Below are positions 1 through 9,085 of a DNA stretch of 64,000 nucleotides, piece after piece (position 1 is the first letter of the stretch; each line of letters starts with the position of its first letter). The DNA comes from Saprospiraceae bacterium. Its GTDB lineage: Bacteria; Bacteroidota; Bacteroidia; Chitinophagales; Saprospiraceae. The position numbers were made by a program, and so were the translations under genes. The DNA lies in contig JADJWV010000002.1 in assembly GCA_016716185.1 (NCBI GenBank), positions 1,650,501-1,714,500 of the forward strand, in the 5' to 3' direction. The notes beneath the pieces are model-generated. The model saw only the letters and a program-made list of their open reading frames with translations. It was not told the DNA's origin and did not search any database.

Positions 1-396
1 TCCAGACACGATCAATTCTTTTTCGTCGTAGGCAATTTTCGATGCGGTCACGTATGTAAGGTTAATCCAGCCAGTATCGTTTGGCGCAAGCTTGAAATTC
101 TTCATATCAGCAGAAATACAAGGGCATAATGGAGTTAATTCGGTAACGGTCAAAGTATCGGTGCCTGGATTGGAGATCATAAATGAATGACGCAAGGTAT
201 CGCCACGCAGGACATCCCCAAAATTTTTTTCAAGGACAGGAATGTTCATTTTGGCTTTTCCCATTGAATTTCCATGAACTGCAGTTGATTGAACAAGCGG
301 AGAAGATTCGGTTTTGCCAGATTCTGAGTTATTTTTACAACCGACAATAAGCAATAAGAGGAATAAAATTATTTGGTTTCGCTGAAGAGTATTCAT
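1..396 (-). CDS. DUF1573-domain lipoprotein (3' end outside window)
   Basis: Read from an ATG whose complement lies at 394-396, the frame stays open for 132 codons to the window edge, so only the N-terminal part is present. The first 19 residues form a lipoprotein signal: a hydrophobic stretch ending in IVGC, with Cys19 as the predicted lipidation site. From about residue 55 the sequence matches the DUF1573 pattern (FGDVLRGDTLRHSF, then ISNPGTDTLTV and a Cys-Pro-Cys near residue 95), an immunoglobulin-like periplasmic fold common in Bacteroidota. Its function is unknown. It is divergent from aroK with only 27 bp between the start codons, so their promoters must overlap coding DNA. Confidence 0.75.
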   Translation of the reverse strand, partial: MNTLQRNQIILFLLLLIVGCKNNSESGKTESSPLVQSTAVHGNSMGKAKMNIPVLEKNFGDVLRGDTLRHSFMISNPGTDTLTVTELTPLCPCISADMKNFKLAPNDTGWINLTYVTASKIAYDEKELIVSG

Positions 397-423
397 ATTC
401 AAAATTAAATAATTTCTAAAATT

Positions 424-954
424 TTGAAACTATTAAAATCAATTTGCATTCTGGGTATGCCTGCAGCAGGCAAAACAAGCTTTGGAAGGATGTTGGCGAC
501 GCATCTGAATTTGCCATGGACCGATCTTGATTGCGATTTGGAACTTAGAACTGGCCTGCCCATAGGAAAAATATGGGATTTGCACGGGGAGGCATTATTT
601 AGAGCGTGGGAAAGGTTTTTATTGTTGGAAATATTATCAAATGGCCCGAAAATCGTCAGTCTTGGTGGGGGAACCGCAGCATGTATGGATGGGATGTATT
701 TAATAAGAGAGTTTTCATACTCCATTTGGCTCCACACGGATGCCTCTTTGCTCGAGCAAAGACTTGGTCAGATCAACAGACCTGTTTTTCTAAAAAGCGC
801 AAATTCTGTTTACGATCAATTAGTCAGGCTTCAGGAAATGCGTAATCCCTATTTCAAAAGAGCGGACCTCACTATTGAAGTTTCAAGTAATGAACCAATT
901 GACCTAAATTATGTTACAAATATTTGCCTCAAACAGGGCATTTTAAGCGAATAA
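424..954 (+). CDS. aroK: Shikimate kinase
   Basis: Phosphorylates shikimate to shikimate-3-phosphate with ATP in the cytoplasmic aromatic amino acid pathway. The 176-residue protein has the usual family length. Visible motifs are the P-loop GMPAAGKTS at residues 11-19, the acidic TDLD at 33-36, the substrate-binding R60 in FRAWE, and the glycine triplet at 81-83. The start is a TTG at 424; no ATG gives a P-loop at the right distance from the N-terminus and no Shine-Dalgarno is evident, which is normal in this phylum. trxB starts 6 bp downstream, so the two are probably co-transcribed. Confidence 0.9.
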   Translation: MKLLKSICILGMPAAGKTSFGRMLATHLNLPWTDLDCDLELRTGLPIGKIWDLHGEALFRAWERFLLLEILSNGPKIVSLGGGTAACMDGMYLIREFSYSIWLHTDASLLEQRLGQINRPVFLKSANSVYDQLVRLQEMRNPYFKRADLTIEVSSNEPIDLNYVTNICLKQGILSE

Positions 955-960
955 GAAAAT

Positions 961-1890
961 ATGATCTATAACACCATCATCATTGGGTCTGGCCCCGCCG
1001 GTTATACCGCAGCGATCTATGCTGCGCGTGCAAATATGAAACCCGTGTTATTTACAGGAATTGAACCTGGCGGGCAACTGATGATTACCACAGAAGTCGA
1101 AAATTACCCTGGATACCCTCAGGGAGTGCAAGGGCCTAAAATGATGGATGATTTTCTCAATCAGGCATTGCGGTTTCAAACAGAAGTCAAATACGAAGTC
1201 ATCGAGAAAGTAGATTTGACTGGTCCCGTACATAAAATCTGGACGGAAAGCGGCGAAGAGTTTCAGGCACATACCATCATCGTATCTACTGGTGCAAGTG
1301 CCAAATGGTTGGGAATTGATTCTGAACGTCGATTGATGAACAAGGGCGTTTCTGCTTGCGCAGTTTGCGATGGTTTCTTTTTTAAAGGACAAATCGTGTC
1401 CATCGTAGGTGGCGGAGATACGGCCGCTGAAGAAGCTTCCTATTTGTCCAAATTATGCCCGGAAGTTCATTTGTTGGTGCGCAAGGATGCAATGAGAGCT
1501 TCCAAAATTATGCAGGAAAGGGTCCTGAATAATCCCGTAATAAAAGTTCATTGGAATTCAGAAATTGATGAGATCCTTGGTGCCGAGGAAGTCGAAGGGA
1601 TACGTATTCGGAATAACCAAAATGGAGAATTGTCACAGCTCGACGTAAAAGCCGTATTTGTTGCTATTGGTCACAGTCCGAATTCTAAGCCTTTTGAAGG
1701 TTGGCTAAATATGGATGACCAACTTTACATCAAGACGACGCCGGGCAGTTCAAAAACCAACATACCAGGTGTCTTTGCCTGCGGAGATGTACAAGACAGG
1801 ATTTACAGACAGGCGGTTACCGCTGCGGGTTCAGGATGTATGGCTGCATTGGATGCTGAACGATATCTTGCCGAGCATGGCCTGATCTGA
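961..1890 (+). CDS. trxB: Thioredoxin-disulfide reductase
   Basis: NADPH- and FAD-dependent enzyme that reduces thioredoxin in the cytoplasm. The 309 residues contain the FAD-binding GSGPAGYTAAIYAARA segment near residues 9-24, the redox-active CAVC at 133-136, the NADPH-binding GGGDTAAEEA and a C-terminal GVFACGD FAD motif, all in the standard order and spacing. It follows aroK by 6 bp and ends 5 bp from the convergent dnaG stop codon, leaving no room for a separate terminator. Confidence 0.95.
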   Translation: MIYNTIIIGSGPAGYTAAIYAARANMKPVLFTGIEPGGQLMITTEVENYPGYPQGVQGPKMMDDFLNQALRFQTEVKYEVIEKVDLTGPVHKIWTESGEEFQAHTIIVSTGASAKWLGIDSERRLMNKGVSACAVCDGFFFKGQIVSIVGGGDTAAEEASYLSKLCPEVHLLVRKDAMRASKIMQERVLNNPVIKVHWNSEIDEILGAEEVEGIRIRNNQNGELSQLDVKAVFVAIGHSPNSKPFEGWLNMDDQLYIKTTPGSSKTNIPGVFACGDVQDRIYRQAVTAAGSGCMAALDAERYLAEHGLI

Positions 1891-1895
1891 TTTTC

Positions 1896-3845
1896 TTACT
1901 GAATAATGACGGTTCGCAACATTCCGGCGATTAAATTTCGTTCGTTGATGATGTGTTGATGCGATTTGAGTTCGATCTCCAATTCCTCTTCACTTAATTC
2001 GTTGGATTTGAATTTTGATTCGAAGTCAGAAATTGCTTTGTTGTATTTCTTGAGTTTAAATCTCAATATGGATTGATGAACATCGGCATAAAAATTCTGA
2101 TCCGGTTCGTTTTGTGTATGCAGGTAAATGCCCAATTTATCCGACCAGTTAGAACTGTATTCGTATTTGTTGATTGAAAAATCAAGTGCCAATTCTGCAA
2201 TAAGCTTGTTGGAATGACTCAAAAAATAATTGATATCGGGAAGTTGACCTTCGCTGATCTGAGATGAAATATCGAGTATGAATTGTTTGTAAAATTCATT
2301 TTCAAAATAGGGGAGGGTATCTGCAATATTGCTGATGATGTAACTTGCATAGGAGATCCCTTCCTGTTCATTGTACCAAAGATGTCCGTATAATATTAAA
2401 ACTCTGCAAATATCTTTTTCCTGAAATTCATCCAGGCCCAGTACACTTGTCATTTGCTTTCCGGGCTGAGTGAGGGTATCGGATTGCTCTTTTAATATTT
2501 GTTCGTCATGATCCAGGGCTTTCCGCTTTTCCTGTATGGCTCTTTGTTTTTTTAAATCATTGAGAAATTTATTGCAAACTTCAATCAGGCTTTGTTCGTC
2601 AACTTTGGTGATCGACGAAGTTTCTTTTATATAAATAGATCTTCTGATGGGGTCGGGTATGATGGAAATGCTGCGCACAATATCCTGAATGACTATGGAT
2701 TTTTTCACAGGATCATTCTGAATTCCCTGCAACTGACTGTTTAGCTTAAACAATATAAAATCTAATGCGTGTTCGGTCAAAAGATTTTCAAAAGCAGTGG
2801 TCCCCTTTTTTTGAATGAAACTATCGGGATCATCGTTGTCGGGAATTACGGCGATCCTGACATTCAGATTTTCCTGAAGTATTAAATCGACACCTCTTGT
2901 TGCCGCTTTGATTCCTGCAGCGTCTCCGTCATATAAGATTAAAACATTGGGTGTGATTCTTTTGATGGCCTGTATTTGCTCTTCGGTAAGAGAAGTGCCT
3001 GAAGAAGCAACGACATTTTCTATACCTGCCTGATGCAATGATATCACATCGGTGTAGCCTTCGACCAGAATGCATTGGTTTTTATCCCGGATGCTCTTCT
3101 TTGCAAGATGTAAACCGTATAAAGTTTTACTTTTCTGATATAATTCTGTTTCAGGGGAGTTGATATATTTGGCAATTTTTGCTTCGCTGCTTAAAATGCG
3201 TCCTGCAAAAGCAATGGGTTTCCCGGTGGAATTATGAATCGGGAACATCAACCGGTTGCGAAAAAAGTCTTTGTGATAAGGCGTAACAAGACCAAGCTTT
3301 TGTAAAAATTCTTCTTTGAACCCATTTTGATTAGCTTCATTCAACAAGGCATCGTTTGCATCCAGCGCAAATCCCAATTCGAATTTTTCAATGGTTGATT
3401 CATTATACCCACGTTGTTTCAAATAACCGAGTGCAACAGCCCTCCCCACAGGATCCTTCCATAAGTTGGATTTAAAATGCTCAAGAGCAAATTGATTGAG
3501 GATGTGTAAACTTTCGAGTTCTTTGTTTTCTGTGGAATAATCATCCGGCCTGTGGGTTTCTTCGAGTTGGATCTGATATTTTTTCGCAAGCTGACGGATA
3601 GCTTCCGGGAATGTCAGTTGTTCGGCTTCCATGATAAACTGCACCGGATGTCCTCCTTTGCCGCAGCCAAAACATTTATAGATATTTTTAGAAGGCGATA
3701 CATAGAATGAAGGGGTCTTCTCTTTATGGAATGGACAGAGGCCAATTAAATTGGAACCTCTTGGCTTGAGGTCTACATAATCCCTGACGATGTCGTCGAT
3801 TCTTGAAGATTCGATGACCGAGTCGATGGATTTACGCGATATCAT
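1896..3845 (-). CDS. dnaG: DNA primase
   Basis: Synthesises RNA primers for chromosomal replication. The 649-residue protein has the N-terminal CHC2 zinc-binding domain (C37, H40, C58, C61), a central catalytic core, and a Toprim domain with EGYTDVISL near residue 260 and DGDAAG near 305. The C-terminal third is poorly conserved and carries a charged, likely coiled segment, as expected for the DnaB-interacting region. It lies 49 bp downstream of dapB on the same strand and probably shares its transcript. Confidence 0.96.
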   Translation of the reverse strand: MISRKSIDSVIESSRIDDIVRDYVDLKPRGSNLIGLCPFHKEKTPSFYVSPSKNIYKCFGCGKGGHPVQFIMEAEQLTFPEAIRQLAKKYQIQLEETHRPDDYSTENKELESLHILNQFALEHFKSNLWKDPVGRAVALGYLKQRGYNESTIEKFELGFALDANDALLNEANQNGFKEEFLQKLGLVTPYHKDFFRNRLMFPIHNSTGKPIAFAGRILSSEAKIAKYINSPETELYQKSKTLYGLHLAKKSIRDKNQCILVEGYTDVISLHQAGIENVVASSGTSLTEEQIQAIKRITPNVLILYDGDAAGIKAATRGVDLILQENLNVRIAVIPDNDDPDSFIQKKGTTAFENLLTEHALDFILFKLNSQLQGIQNDPVKKSIVIQDIVRSISIIPDPIRRSIYIKETSSITKVDEQSLIEVCNKFLNDLKKQRAIQEKRKALDHDEQILKEQSDTLTQPGKQMTSVLGLDEFQEKDICRVLILYGHLWYNEQEGISYASYIISNIADTLPYFENEFYKQFILDISSQISEGQLPDINYFLSHSNKLIAELALDFSINKYEYSSNWSDKLGIYLHTQNEPDQNFYADVHQSILRFKLKKYNKAISDFESKFKSNELSEEELEIELKSHQHIINERNLIAGMLRTVIIQ

Positions 3846-3894
3846 AATTTAAAATGGGAATATGAAGTAGTAAACGTTTAATTACCTGAAAAGA

Positions 3895-4617
3895 TCATTG
3901 CTCATTTAAGCCGAGAACATCCTGCATTGAAAAAACTCCTTTTTTATGAAGGATCCATTCCGCAGCCAGGACTGCCCCTTTTGCAAATCCATCGCGGCTG
4001 AATGCTTCGTGTTTTATTTCAATTTCGTCTATTGATGAAGTATACCGGATAAAATGAGTGCCAATAACTTCCGATTCGCGAACTGACTCAATGGGTATTA
4101 CTTCGGACTGGATTGCTGGTTCGAGTTTCCAGTCTTCCAATCTTGGATTGATATGAAGAATATCATTTGCCAAACTGATCGCAGTGCCACTTGGAGCATC
4201 CAGTTTGTGTATGTGGTGAATTTCTTTCATTTTACAACGGTATTCAGGATGGGAAGCCATTAAAGCTGCCAGTTTTTTATTGAGATTGAAAAAAAGTTGC
4301 ACCCCAACGCTGAAATTTGAAGAATAGACCAATGCACCAGATTTTTCTTTCACCAGAGCATTTATTTGGGTCCAATGCTCGAGCCAGCCTGTCGTGCCAC
4401 AAACTACCGGAATCTGCTGCGCAATGCAAGCTTTAAGGTGTTCGACTGCTGATTCCGGTCTGCTGAATTCAATAGCAACATCGGAATGAGAAAGTGCCGT
4501 ATTGAGCTGATCCCTGGCTTGCTGGTTTATTCGTCCGGAAATCTCATGCCCCAGATCTAAAGCTATTTTCTCAATGGCTTTGCCCATTTTACCATATCCG
4601 ATGAGACAAATTTTCAC
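3895..4617 (-). CDS. dapB: 4-hydroxy-tetrahydrodipicolinate reductase
   Basis: Reduces 4-hydroxy-tetrahydrodipicolinate in the diaminopimelate/lysine pathway. The 240 residues start with a GTG (complement 4615-4617) followed by the Rossmann motif GYGKMG, and contain the signature HHIHKLDAPSGTA at residues 134-146, which includes the catalytic His and Lys. The length is slightly below the roughly 270 residues of the E. coli enzyme, as is usual in Bacteroidota. A TAnnTTTG element 49 bp upstream is the likely promoter; dnaG follows. Confidence 0.93.
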   Translation of the reverse strand: MKICLIGYGKMGKAIEKIALDLGHEISGRINQQARDQLNTALSHSDVAIEFSRPESAVEHLKACIAQQIPVVCGTTGWLEHWTQINALVKEKSGALVYSSNFSVGVQLFFNLNKKLAALMASHPEYRCKMKEIHHIHKLDAPSGTAISLANDILHINPRLEDWKLEPAIQSEVIPIESVRESEVIGTHFIRYTSSIDEIEIKHEAFSRDGFAKGAVLAAEWILHKKGVFSMQDVLGLNEQ

Positions 4618-4665
4618 AAATAATTGATTATAAGGTAATTATAATTTTAAAAAATCTACAGACTT

Positions 4666-4673
4666 CAAATTTA
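4666..4673 (-). promoter_or_regulatory. Candidate -7 promoter element for dapB-dnaG
   Basis: On the minus strand this reads TAAATTTG, a full match to the Bacteroidota -7 consensus TAnnTTTG. It would give a leader of about 40 nt before the dapB GTG. No clear -33 TTTG was found at the expected spacing. Confidence 0.4.
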
Positions 4674-4717
4674 ACAGATAATGTTAAAATAATAGGGATA
4701 GGTCAATGAATATGCTA

Positions 4718-4725
4718 TATTTTTG
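4718..4725 (+). promoter_or_regulatory. Candidate -7 promoter element for accD
   Basis: TATTTTTG matches TAnnTTTG and lies 42 bp upstream of the accD ATG, in the 150-bp region shared with the divergent dapB. The -33 box is not recognisable. Confidence 0.4.
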
Positions 4726-4767
4726 CTTTGCAACTTTTTCGGATGAAAGGGGATAAATTTAGTTATA

Positions 4768-5625
4768 ATGGGTTGGTTTAAACGACTCAAGGAAGGGATA
4801 TCCACTGCTACCAAAGGAAAAAAAGAGACACCCGATGGCATTTGGTTTAAATGTCCGGAATGTTCGGAAATGACAACTACAAAGTTGCTTAAGGACTCTC
4901 TTTACAAATGCCCAAAATGCAACTACCATACGAGGATCAGTTCTGATCAGTATTTTGACATCATTTACGATGGCGATTATATCGAATTGTTTGATAATCT
5001 GGAATCTTTAGATTTCCTGAATTTTACTGATTTGCAATCCTACGGCAAACGTCTGGAAGAAGCAAAAAAGAAGTCAGGTTTTCGAGACAGTATTTCAGTT
5101 GCCGTTGGTAAAATAAACAAAAGGGAGTTAGTGACGACAGCCATGGATTTTACTTTTATCGGTGGATCGATGGGTTCGGTCATGGGAGAAAAAATCAGCC
5201 GGGCCATTGATTTCTGTATAGAACACAAGGTTCCCCTGTTGATCATTTCAAAATCGGGAGGAGCCCGAATGATGGAATCGGCATTTTCTTTAATGCAGAT
5301 GGCTAAAACCTCGGCTAAGTTGACATTGCTTGCCAAAAATAAGATTCCTTATTATTCATTCCTTACAGATCCTACGACGGGGGGTGTAACGGCTTCTTTT
5401 GCCATGCTGGGCGATATTAATTTTTCCGAACCCAACGCTTTGATCGGTTTTGCCGGGCCACGCGTTGTAAAAGAAACCATTAAAAGGGATCTTCCGGAAG
5501 GATTTCAGAGGTCTGAATTTTTGCTGGAGAATGGGTTTCTTGATTTTATCGTAGATCGTAAAGATTTAAAGAACACTTTATCAGATCTCATCGAGATTAT
5601 GTACCCCGCTGCGGTTGAAGATTGA
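4768..5625 (+). CDS. accD: Acetyl-CoA carboxylase carboxyltransferase subunit beta
   Basis: Beta half of the carboxyltransferase that transfers CO2 from biotin to acetyl-CoA, the first step of fatty acid synthesis. The 285-residue protein has the N-terminal zinc ribbon (C29, C32, C48, C51) and the crotonase-like core with GGSMGSVMGEKI, SGGARMMES and DPTTGGVTASFA. It is monocistronic here; accA is not in the window. It ends 12 bp from the convergent bshC stop. Confidence 0.95.
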   Translation: MGWFKRLKEGISTATKGKKETPDGIWFKCPECSEMTTTKLLKDSLYKCPKCNYHTRISSDQYFDIIYDGDYIELFDNLESLDFLNFTDLQSYGKRLEEAKKKSGFRDSISVAVGKINKRELVTTAMDFTFIGGSMGSVMGEKISRAIDFCIEHKVPLLIISKSGGARMMESAFSLMQMAKTSAKLTLLAKNKIPYYSFLTDPTTGGVTASFAMLGDINFSEPNALIGFAGPRVVKETIKRDLPEGFQRSEFLLENGFLDFIVDRKDLKNTLSDLIEIMYPAAVED

Positions 5626-5637
5626 TGATTTTTTTCT

Positions 5638-7254
5638 CTATGGCCCCTGGATTTCTTCGGCGATCATAAATTCTGTAGGCTTAACTGCAAACCTTTCCAA
5701 TAAGGCATCAAAATAATTTTCACCCCATTGAAAATAATATGGTAAAAAATTGAAATGCCGCTCCTGGGGTTTGTCTTCCGGAAACAAACTATCTTTTATT
5801 TTACTTATCAATTGGATTTCGTGATCCAATTTGGATTTCTGGTGCTTTCGTATTTTTTGTCCGATATGCTCAAGCGATTTTGAAATTTTTTGTGCTTCTG
5901 CTGTGATGCTCGCCTGAGTGGGTGCGTCCAGATCTTTAATCTGGTTTTTTAATTGGCTTAATTGTTCTTCTATATGGGCAAATAATGTTTCCTGCACCGG
6001 CGATTCTTCCTGGTGTCTGTTTAATAAAATGGATTCAAGTGCGTTTTTGGATTTAAAAAAATCGGAATTCTCAAAACCCGATTTGCTAATTTTAGCTGAA
6101 ATAGATACATCAATATACCACAATGAATGTCTTCTGATCAATGCAGGGAATGGGATTTTCAAGGCCTGAAATGCACTGTATAACTGAAGCCAGTAATTTA
6201 TTTCAGCAGCGCCGCCAATAAACGCTACATTCGGAAATAGCAATTCCTGATAAACCGGACGCAACATGACGTTGGGACTAAAATGTTCCGGATGCTGTTG
6301 AGCTTCGTTATAAATACTTTCTGCATCCCATTTCAAATCTGCATCGACAAGTTCAAAATGATTGGAGTCAATTTTTACAATTCTTTTTCTTCCCGTCGGG
6401 TGGTGATAAAATAAATTAATCTCTCTCGGATGGACTTGCAACGAATATCCATTTTTCAAAATGTCTTCGCAACTTTTCTTGCAGGTATTATAAATAAATT
6501 CTTCGCGCAGCTCTTTCAATAAAACTTCTGTCCATAAGGTTTTGGCTTGGGCATCGTCCGGATGAAAATAGATCAATCCATATTTTCCAAAGAGCATTTC
6601 GACAAAACTTTTGAAATACGTAGAGTAGGAATCTGCGTTTTCGGCTAGTTGTATCTGTCGATCCATAAACTCCCGGGCGAATGCATTGGCTTTGAATATT
6701 TCCTTGATTTCGTTAAATACCGTAATTAAATTGTGAACAGGTAGCCGTCCAACTGCCGATCCATATTGTTCATTCCAGACTATTTTTTTTGAAAAAATGT
6801 GAAGATGATTGATTTCTTCAAAATCATGGTCTTCGTTCCCTGCAAAATATACAGGGACAAAATTGTATTGAGGATATTGATTATTCAGGCGTTTGCACGT
6901 AGCGATTGTAGAAATAATTTTATAAACCCAATATAGGGGTCCGCCGAGTAAACTCGGTTGATGTGCGCAAACAACGGTGAAGCAATTGGAATGGAGGAGG
7001 GCTTCGATGTTCTTTTGTGTGGGTTCTGAGCATGTAAAATCCCGATATTGGTTTCTTAGTATTTCTACGAGTTTTTCCCTGCTTTTAAAATTTTTCCTTT
7101 CGCGTATGGCTCTTTCAAGTTGTTCGGTATCAGATATTGAATCGGTAAGGGGCAACCATATTTCCCGTTGAGTAAGATAGCTCAAATCAAATTTACTCAG
7201 TCCCGAAGTTTGTCCCGGGAGAATTTCCTGAAAAGAAAGTTTTAAATTATTCAT
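5638..7254 (-). CDS. bshC: Putative cysteine ligase BshC (bacillithiol biosynthesis)
   Basis: BshC is credited with adding cysteine to glucosaminyl-malate to form bacillithiol. The 538-residue length fits the family. The recognisable core near residues 95-150 contains a GHQ-like segment (CAHQPSLLGGPLYWVYK), then VPVYFAGNEDHDFEEINH, the usual EDHDF hallmark. A C-terminal coiled-coil region runs from about residue 420 to 480 (QLSQLKNQIKDLD). bshA and bshB are not in the window. The only start at a suitable distance is the ATG at 7254. Confidence 0.88.
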   Translation of the reverse strand: MNNLKLSFQEILPGQTSGLSKFDLSYLTQREIWLPLTDSISDTEQLERAIRERKNFKSREKLVEILRNQYRDFTCSEPTQKNIEALLHSNCFTVVCAHQPSLLGGPLYWVYKIISTIATCKRLNNQYPQYNFVPVYFAGNEDHDFEEINHLHIFSKKIVWNEQYGSAVGRLPVHNLITVFNEIKEIFKANAFAREFMDRQIQLAENADSYSTYFKSFVEMLFGKYGLIYFHPDDAQAKTLWTEVLLKELREEFIYNTCKKSCEDILKNGYSLQVHPREINLFYHHPTGRKRIVKIDSNHFELVDADLKWDAESIYNEAQQHPEHFSPNVMLRPVYQELLFPNVAFIGGAAEINYWLQLYSAFQALKIPFPALIRRHSLWYIDVSISAKISKSGFENSDFFKSKNALESILLNRHQEESPVQETLFAHIEEQLSQLKNQIKDLDAPTQASITAEAQKISKSLEHIGQKIRKHQKSKLDHEIQLISKIKDSLFPEDKPQERHFNFLPYYFQWGENYFDALLERFAVKPTEFMIAEEIQGP

Positions 7255-7264
7255 GAGTGCACGG

Positions 7265-7272
7265 CAAAGGTA
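7265..7272 (-). promoter_or_regulatory. Candidate -7 element for bshC, implying a very short leader
   Basis: Minus strand TACCTTTG matches TAnnTTTG and ends only 11 bp before the bshC start codon. If used, the transcript would carry only a few untranslated bases. Confidence 0.35.
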
Positions 7273-7302
7273 TCTACTTTTACATTTTAAAGTAGAGCTA
7301 TT

Positions 7303-8355
7303 GTGTTGCGTTACCTGCTAAATAAAGTGGCGATCTTTTTTATTTCTGTTTTTGCAGTCGTAGCAACCATTAGTTTTATTGTGTATCAGGCTCCTGTAGA
7401 TCCGGCAAGCCTGCAATTTGGGCAGCGAACAGACCCTGAGGCTCTGGCTAAACTACGAGCTGATTATTTTCTTGATCGTCCTTTCGTTGTGCAAGTTGGC
7501 AAATATCTTGAGGATTTAAGCCCCTTGCAATTAATTCACGGAGAGGATAGCAGAAAGCTGGCATATAATTCAGTTACATTTTTCTCAATTGGTAAATACG
7601 AATTTATCGCAAAGTGGCCATATCTGCGAAAGTCCTATGTGAGTGGTGATCCTGTTTCTGATTTAATTCAGGAAGCGTTTCCATCGACCTTGGTTTTGGG
7701 GCTGGCTTCCATGTTATTTGCATTTATATTTGGTCTGCTGTTTGGAATTATTGCCGCTTTGAACCGAGATCGGTTTATAGATCAGTTCATTTTAAGTATG
7801 ACGACATTGTTCTATAGTGTTCCCAGTTATATTTCTGCAATCTTGTGCGCAATTTTATTTGGATATTACCTGAGAGAGGAAACAGGACTTCCTATACAAG
7901 GCTCTATATATGGTCTTGACGATTTTGGAAATGAAATAACAGATTGGAGTAAGTTGGTTTTACCTGCCTTGGCTTTGGGGATCCGGCCCGTGGCGATGAT
8001 CTGTCAAATGACGAGAGCTTCTCTCATTGACGCCATGAACGAGCCTTTTGCTTTAACAGCGAAGGCATATGGAATCAGAAAACCAACATTGCTTTTCAGG
8101 CAGGTGTTTCCCAATGCCTGGAATCCGATCATCACCACCTTAAGTGGCTGGCTGGCATCTTTGCTTACAGGAGCTTTTTTTGTGGAATATGTGTTTAATT
8201 TTCGGGGACTTGGCGACCTCACTATTCAAAGTCTGAGTCAGTTTGATGTTCCCGTTGTTTTGGGTTGTTGTGTTGTGACGGTCACCGTGTTTATCCTGAT
8301 TAATTTGTTTGTCGATTTGCTGTATGCGCTCTCAGATCCGCGAATTAAAATTTAA
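7303..8355 (+). CDS. ABC transporter permease, DppB/OppB type (orphan)
   Basis: Inner-membrane permease of the peptide/nickel ABC family. The 350 residues have an N-terminal TM segment (about 8-28), a long extracytoplasmic stretch, and five further TM segments. The cytoplasmic EAA-like loop is visible as AYGIRKPTLLFRQVFPNAWNP near residue 260, and the C-terminus (FVDLLYALSDPRIKI) is typical of the family. The start is GTG at 7303, with a TTG alternative next to it. No partner permease, ATPase or binding protein is encoded nearby, so its transport partners must lie elsewhere. It overlaps the convergent downstream gene by 11 bp. Confidence 0.85.
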   Translation: MLRYLLNKVAIFFISVFAVVATISFIVYQAPVDPASLQFGQRTDPEALAKLRADYFLDRPFVVQVGKYLEDLSPLQLIHGEDSRKLAYNSVTFFSIGKYEFIAKWPYLRKSYVSGDPVSDLIQEAFPSTLVLGLASMLFAFIFGLLFGIIAALNRDRFIDQFILSMTTLFYSVPSYISAILCAILFGYYLREETGLPIQGSIYGLDDFGNEITDWSKLVLPALALGIRPVAMICQMTRASLIDAMNEPFALTAKAYGIRKPTLLFRQVFPNAWNPIITTLSGWLASLLTGAFFVEYVFNFRGLGDLTIQSLSQFDVPVVLGCCVVTVTVFILINLFVDLLYALSDPRIKI

Positions 8356-8980
8356 AACTCACAGTACCCATCAGACGGGAAGCCTTGTTGTCAAATTGAA
8401 GTTTTTGCCCAAAAAACGTTACGTGATCTCCGTACTTGCTAAAATTACCTTCGTGTCTGATGTCGATTCCGATAAATGAAATATCAAATCCAATTCCAGC
8501 CTGATACCCAAATGTCGCCGCATTAAATTTATCGTCGTATCCATCCACATCGAATAATTCAGATGAGTTATTGATAAAAAAATGAGCTACAGGACCGGCA
8601 TACAACCTGATCAAACCCGCTTTAAAACCGAATATCACCGGCAAATCCAGGTATTGATATTTCTCTGATTTGATGGAATCAATAGTATTGGGGACATTGA
8701 AATCCTTTACTTTAAAATTTGCTTTGTTGGAGTTAAACTGTAATTCCGGTTGAATGTAAAAATAGTTGAATTTTAACCGGAGGCCAACTCCAAAGTGGTA
8801 TCCATAACTGGCTTTATCCAAATTGAATTGAAATGAGTCCAGAGTATTTTTATTGGTTATAATAAAGTCTGAGGCTTTTACATCCACACTATGCAATCCT
8901 CCGAAAACTAAAAGATTGAGCTGAGAATAGGATATGCTTGCCAGCGCTAACAGGTAAATGCTTATGCAATACTTTTTCAC
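8345..8980 (-). CDS. Outer-membrane beta-barrel protein (PorT-like fold)
   Basis: The 211-residue protein begins with a signal peptide (KKYCISIYLLALASISYS, cleavage before QLNLL). The remainder is made of alternating short amphipathic strands (FGVGLRLKFNYFYIQPELQF, GYQAGIGFDISFIGIDIRHEG) and ends in a terminal aromatic residue (VSFKF), as in small outer-membrane barrels of the DUF/OMP_b-brl_2 type. The start is a GTG. The specific function is not recognisable. It is convergent with the permease gene and divergent from engB. Confidence 0.7.
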   Translation of the reverse strand: MKKYCISIYLLALASISYSQLNLLVFGGLHSVDVKASDFIITNKNTLDSFQFNLDKASYGYHFGVGLRLKFNYFYIQPELQFNSNKANFKVKDFNVPNTIDSIKSEKYQYLDLPVIFGFKAGLIRLYAGPVAHFFINNSSELFDVDGYDDKFNAATFGYQAGIGFDISFIGIDIRHEGNFSKYGDHVTFFGQKLQFDNKASRLMGTVSFKF

Positions 8981-8998
8981 TTTGAATCGAGTTTATTA

Positions 8999-9006
8999 CA
9001 AATATA
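8999..9006 (-). promoter_or_regulatory. Candidate -7 element for the barrel protein gene
   Basis: Minus strand TATATTTG, a full TAnnTTTG match 18 bp upstream of the GTG start at 8980. Confidence 0.4.
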
Positions 9007-9085
9007 CGTTTTATTTAATAAGTTATTTTTTTCAAATTCCCTATTTAGGATATTCTTAACGACCTTTGCAAATCTAAATTGCAGT

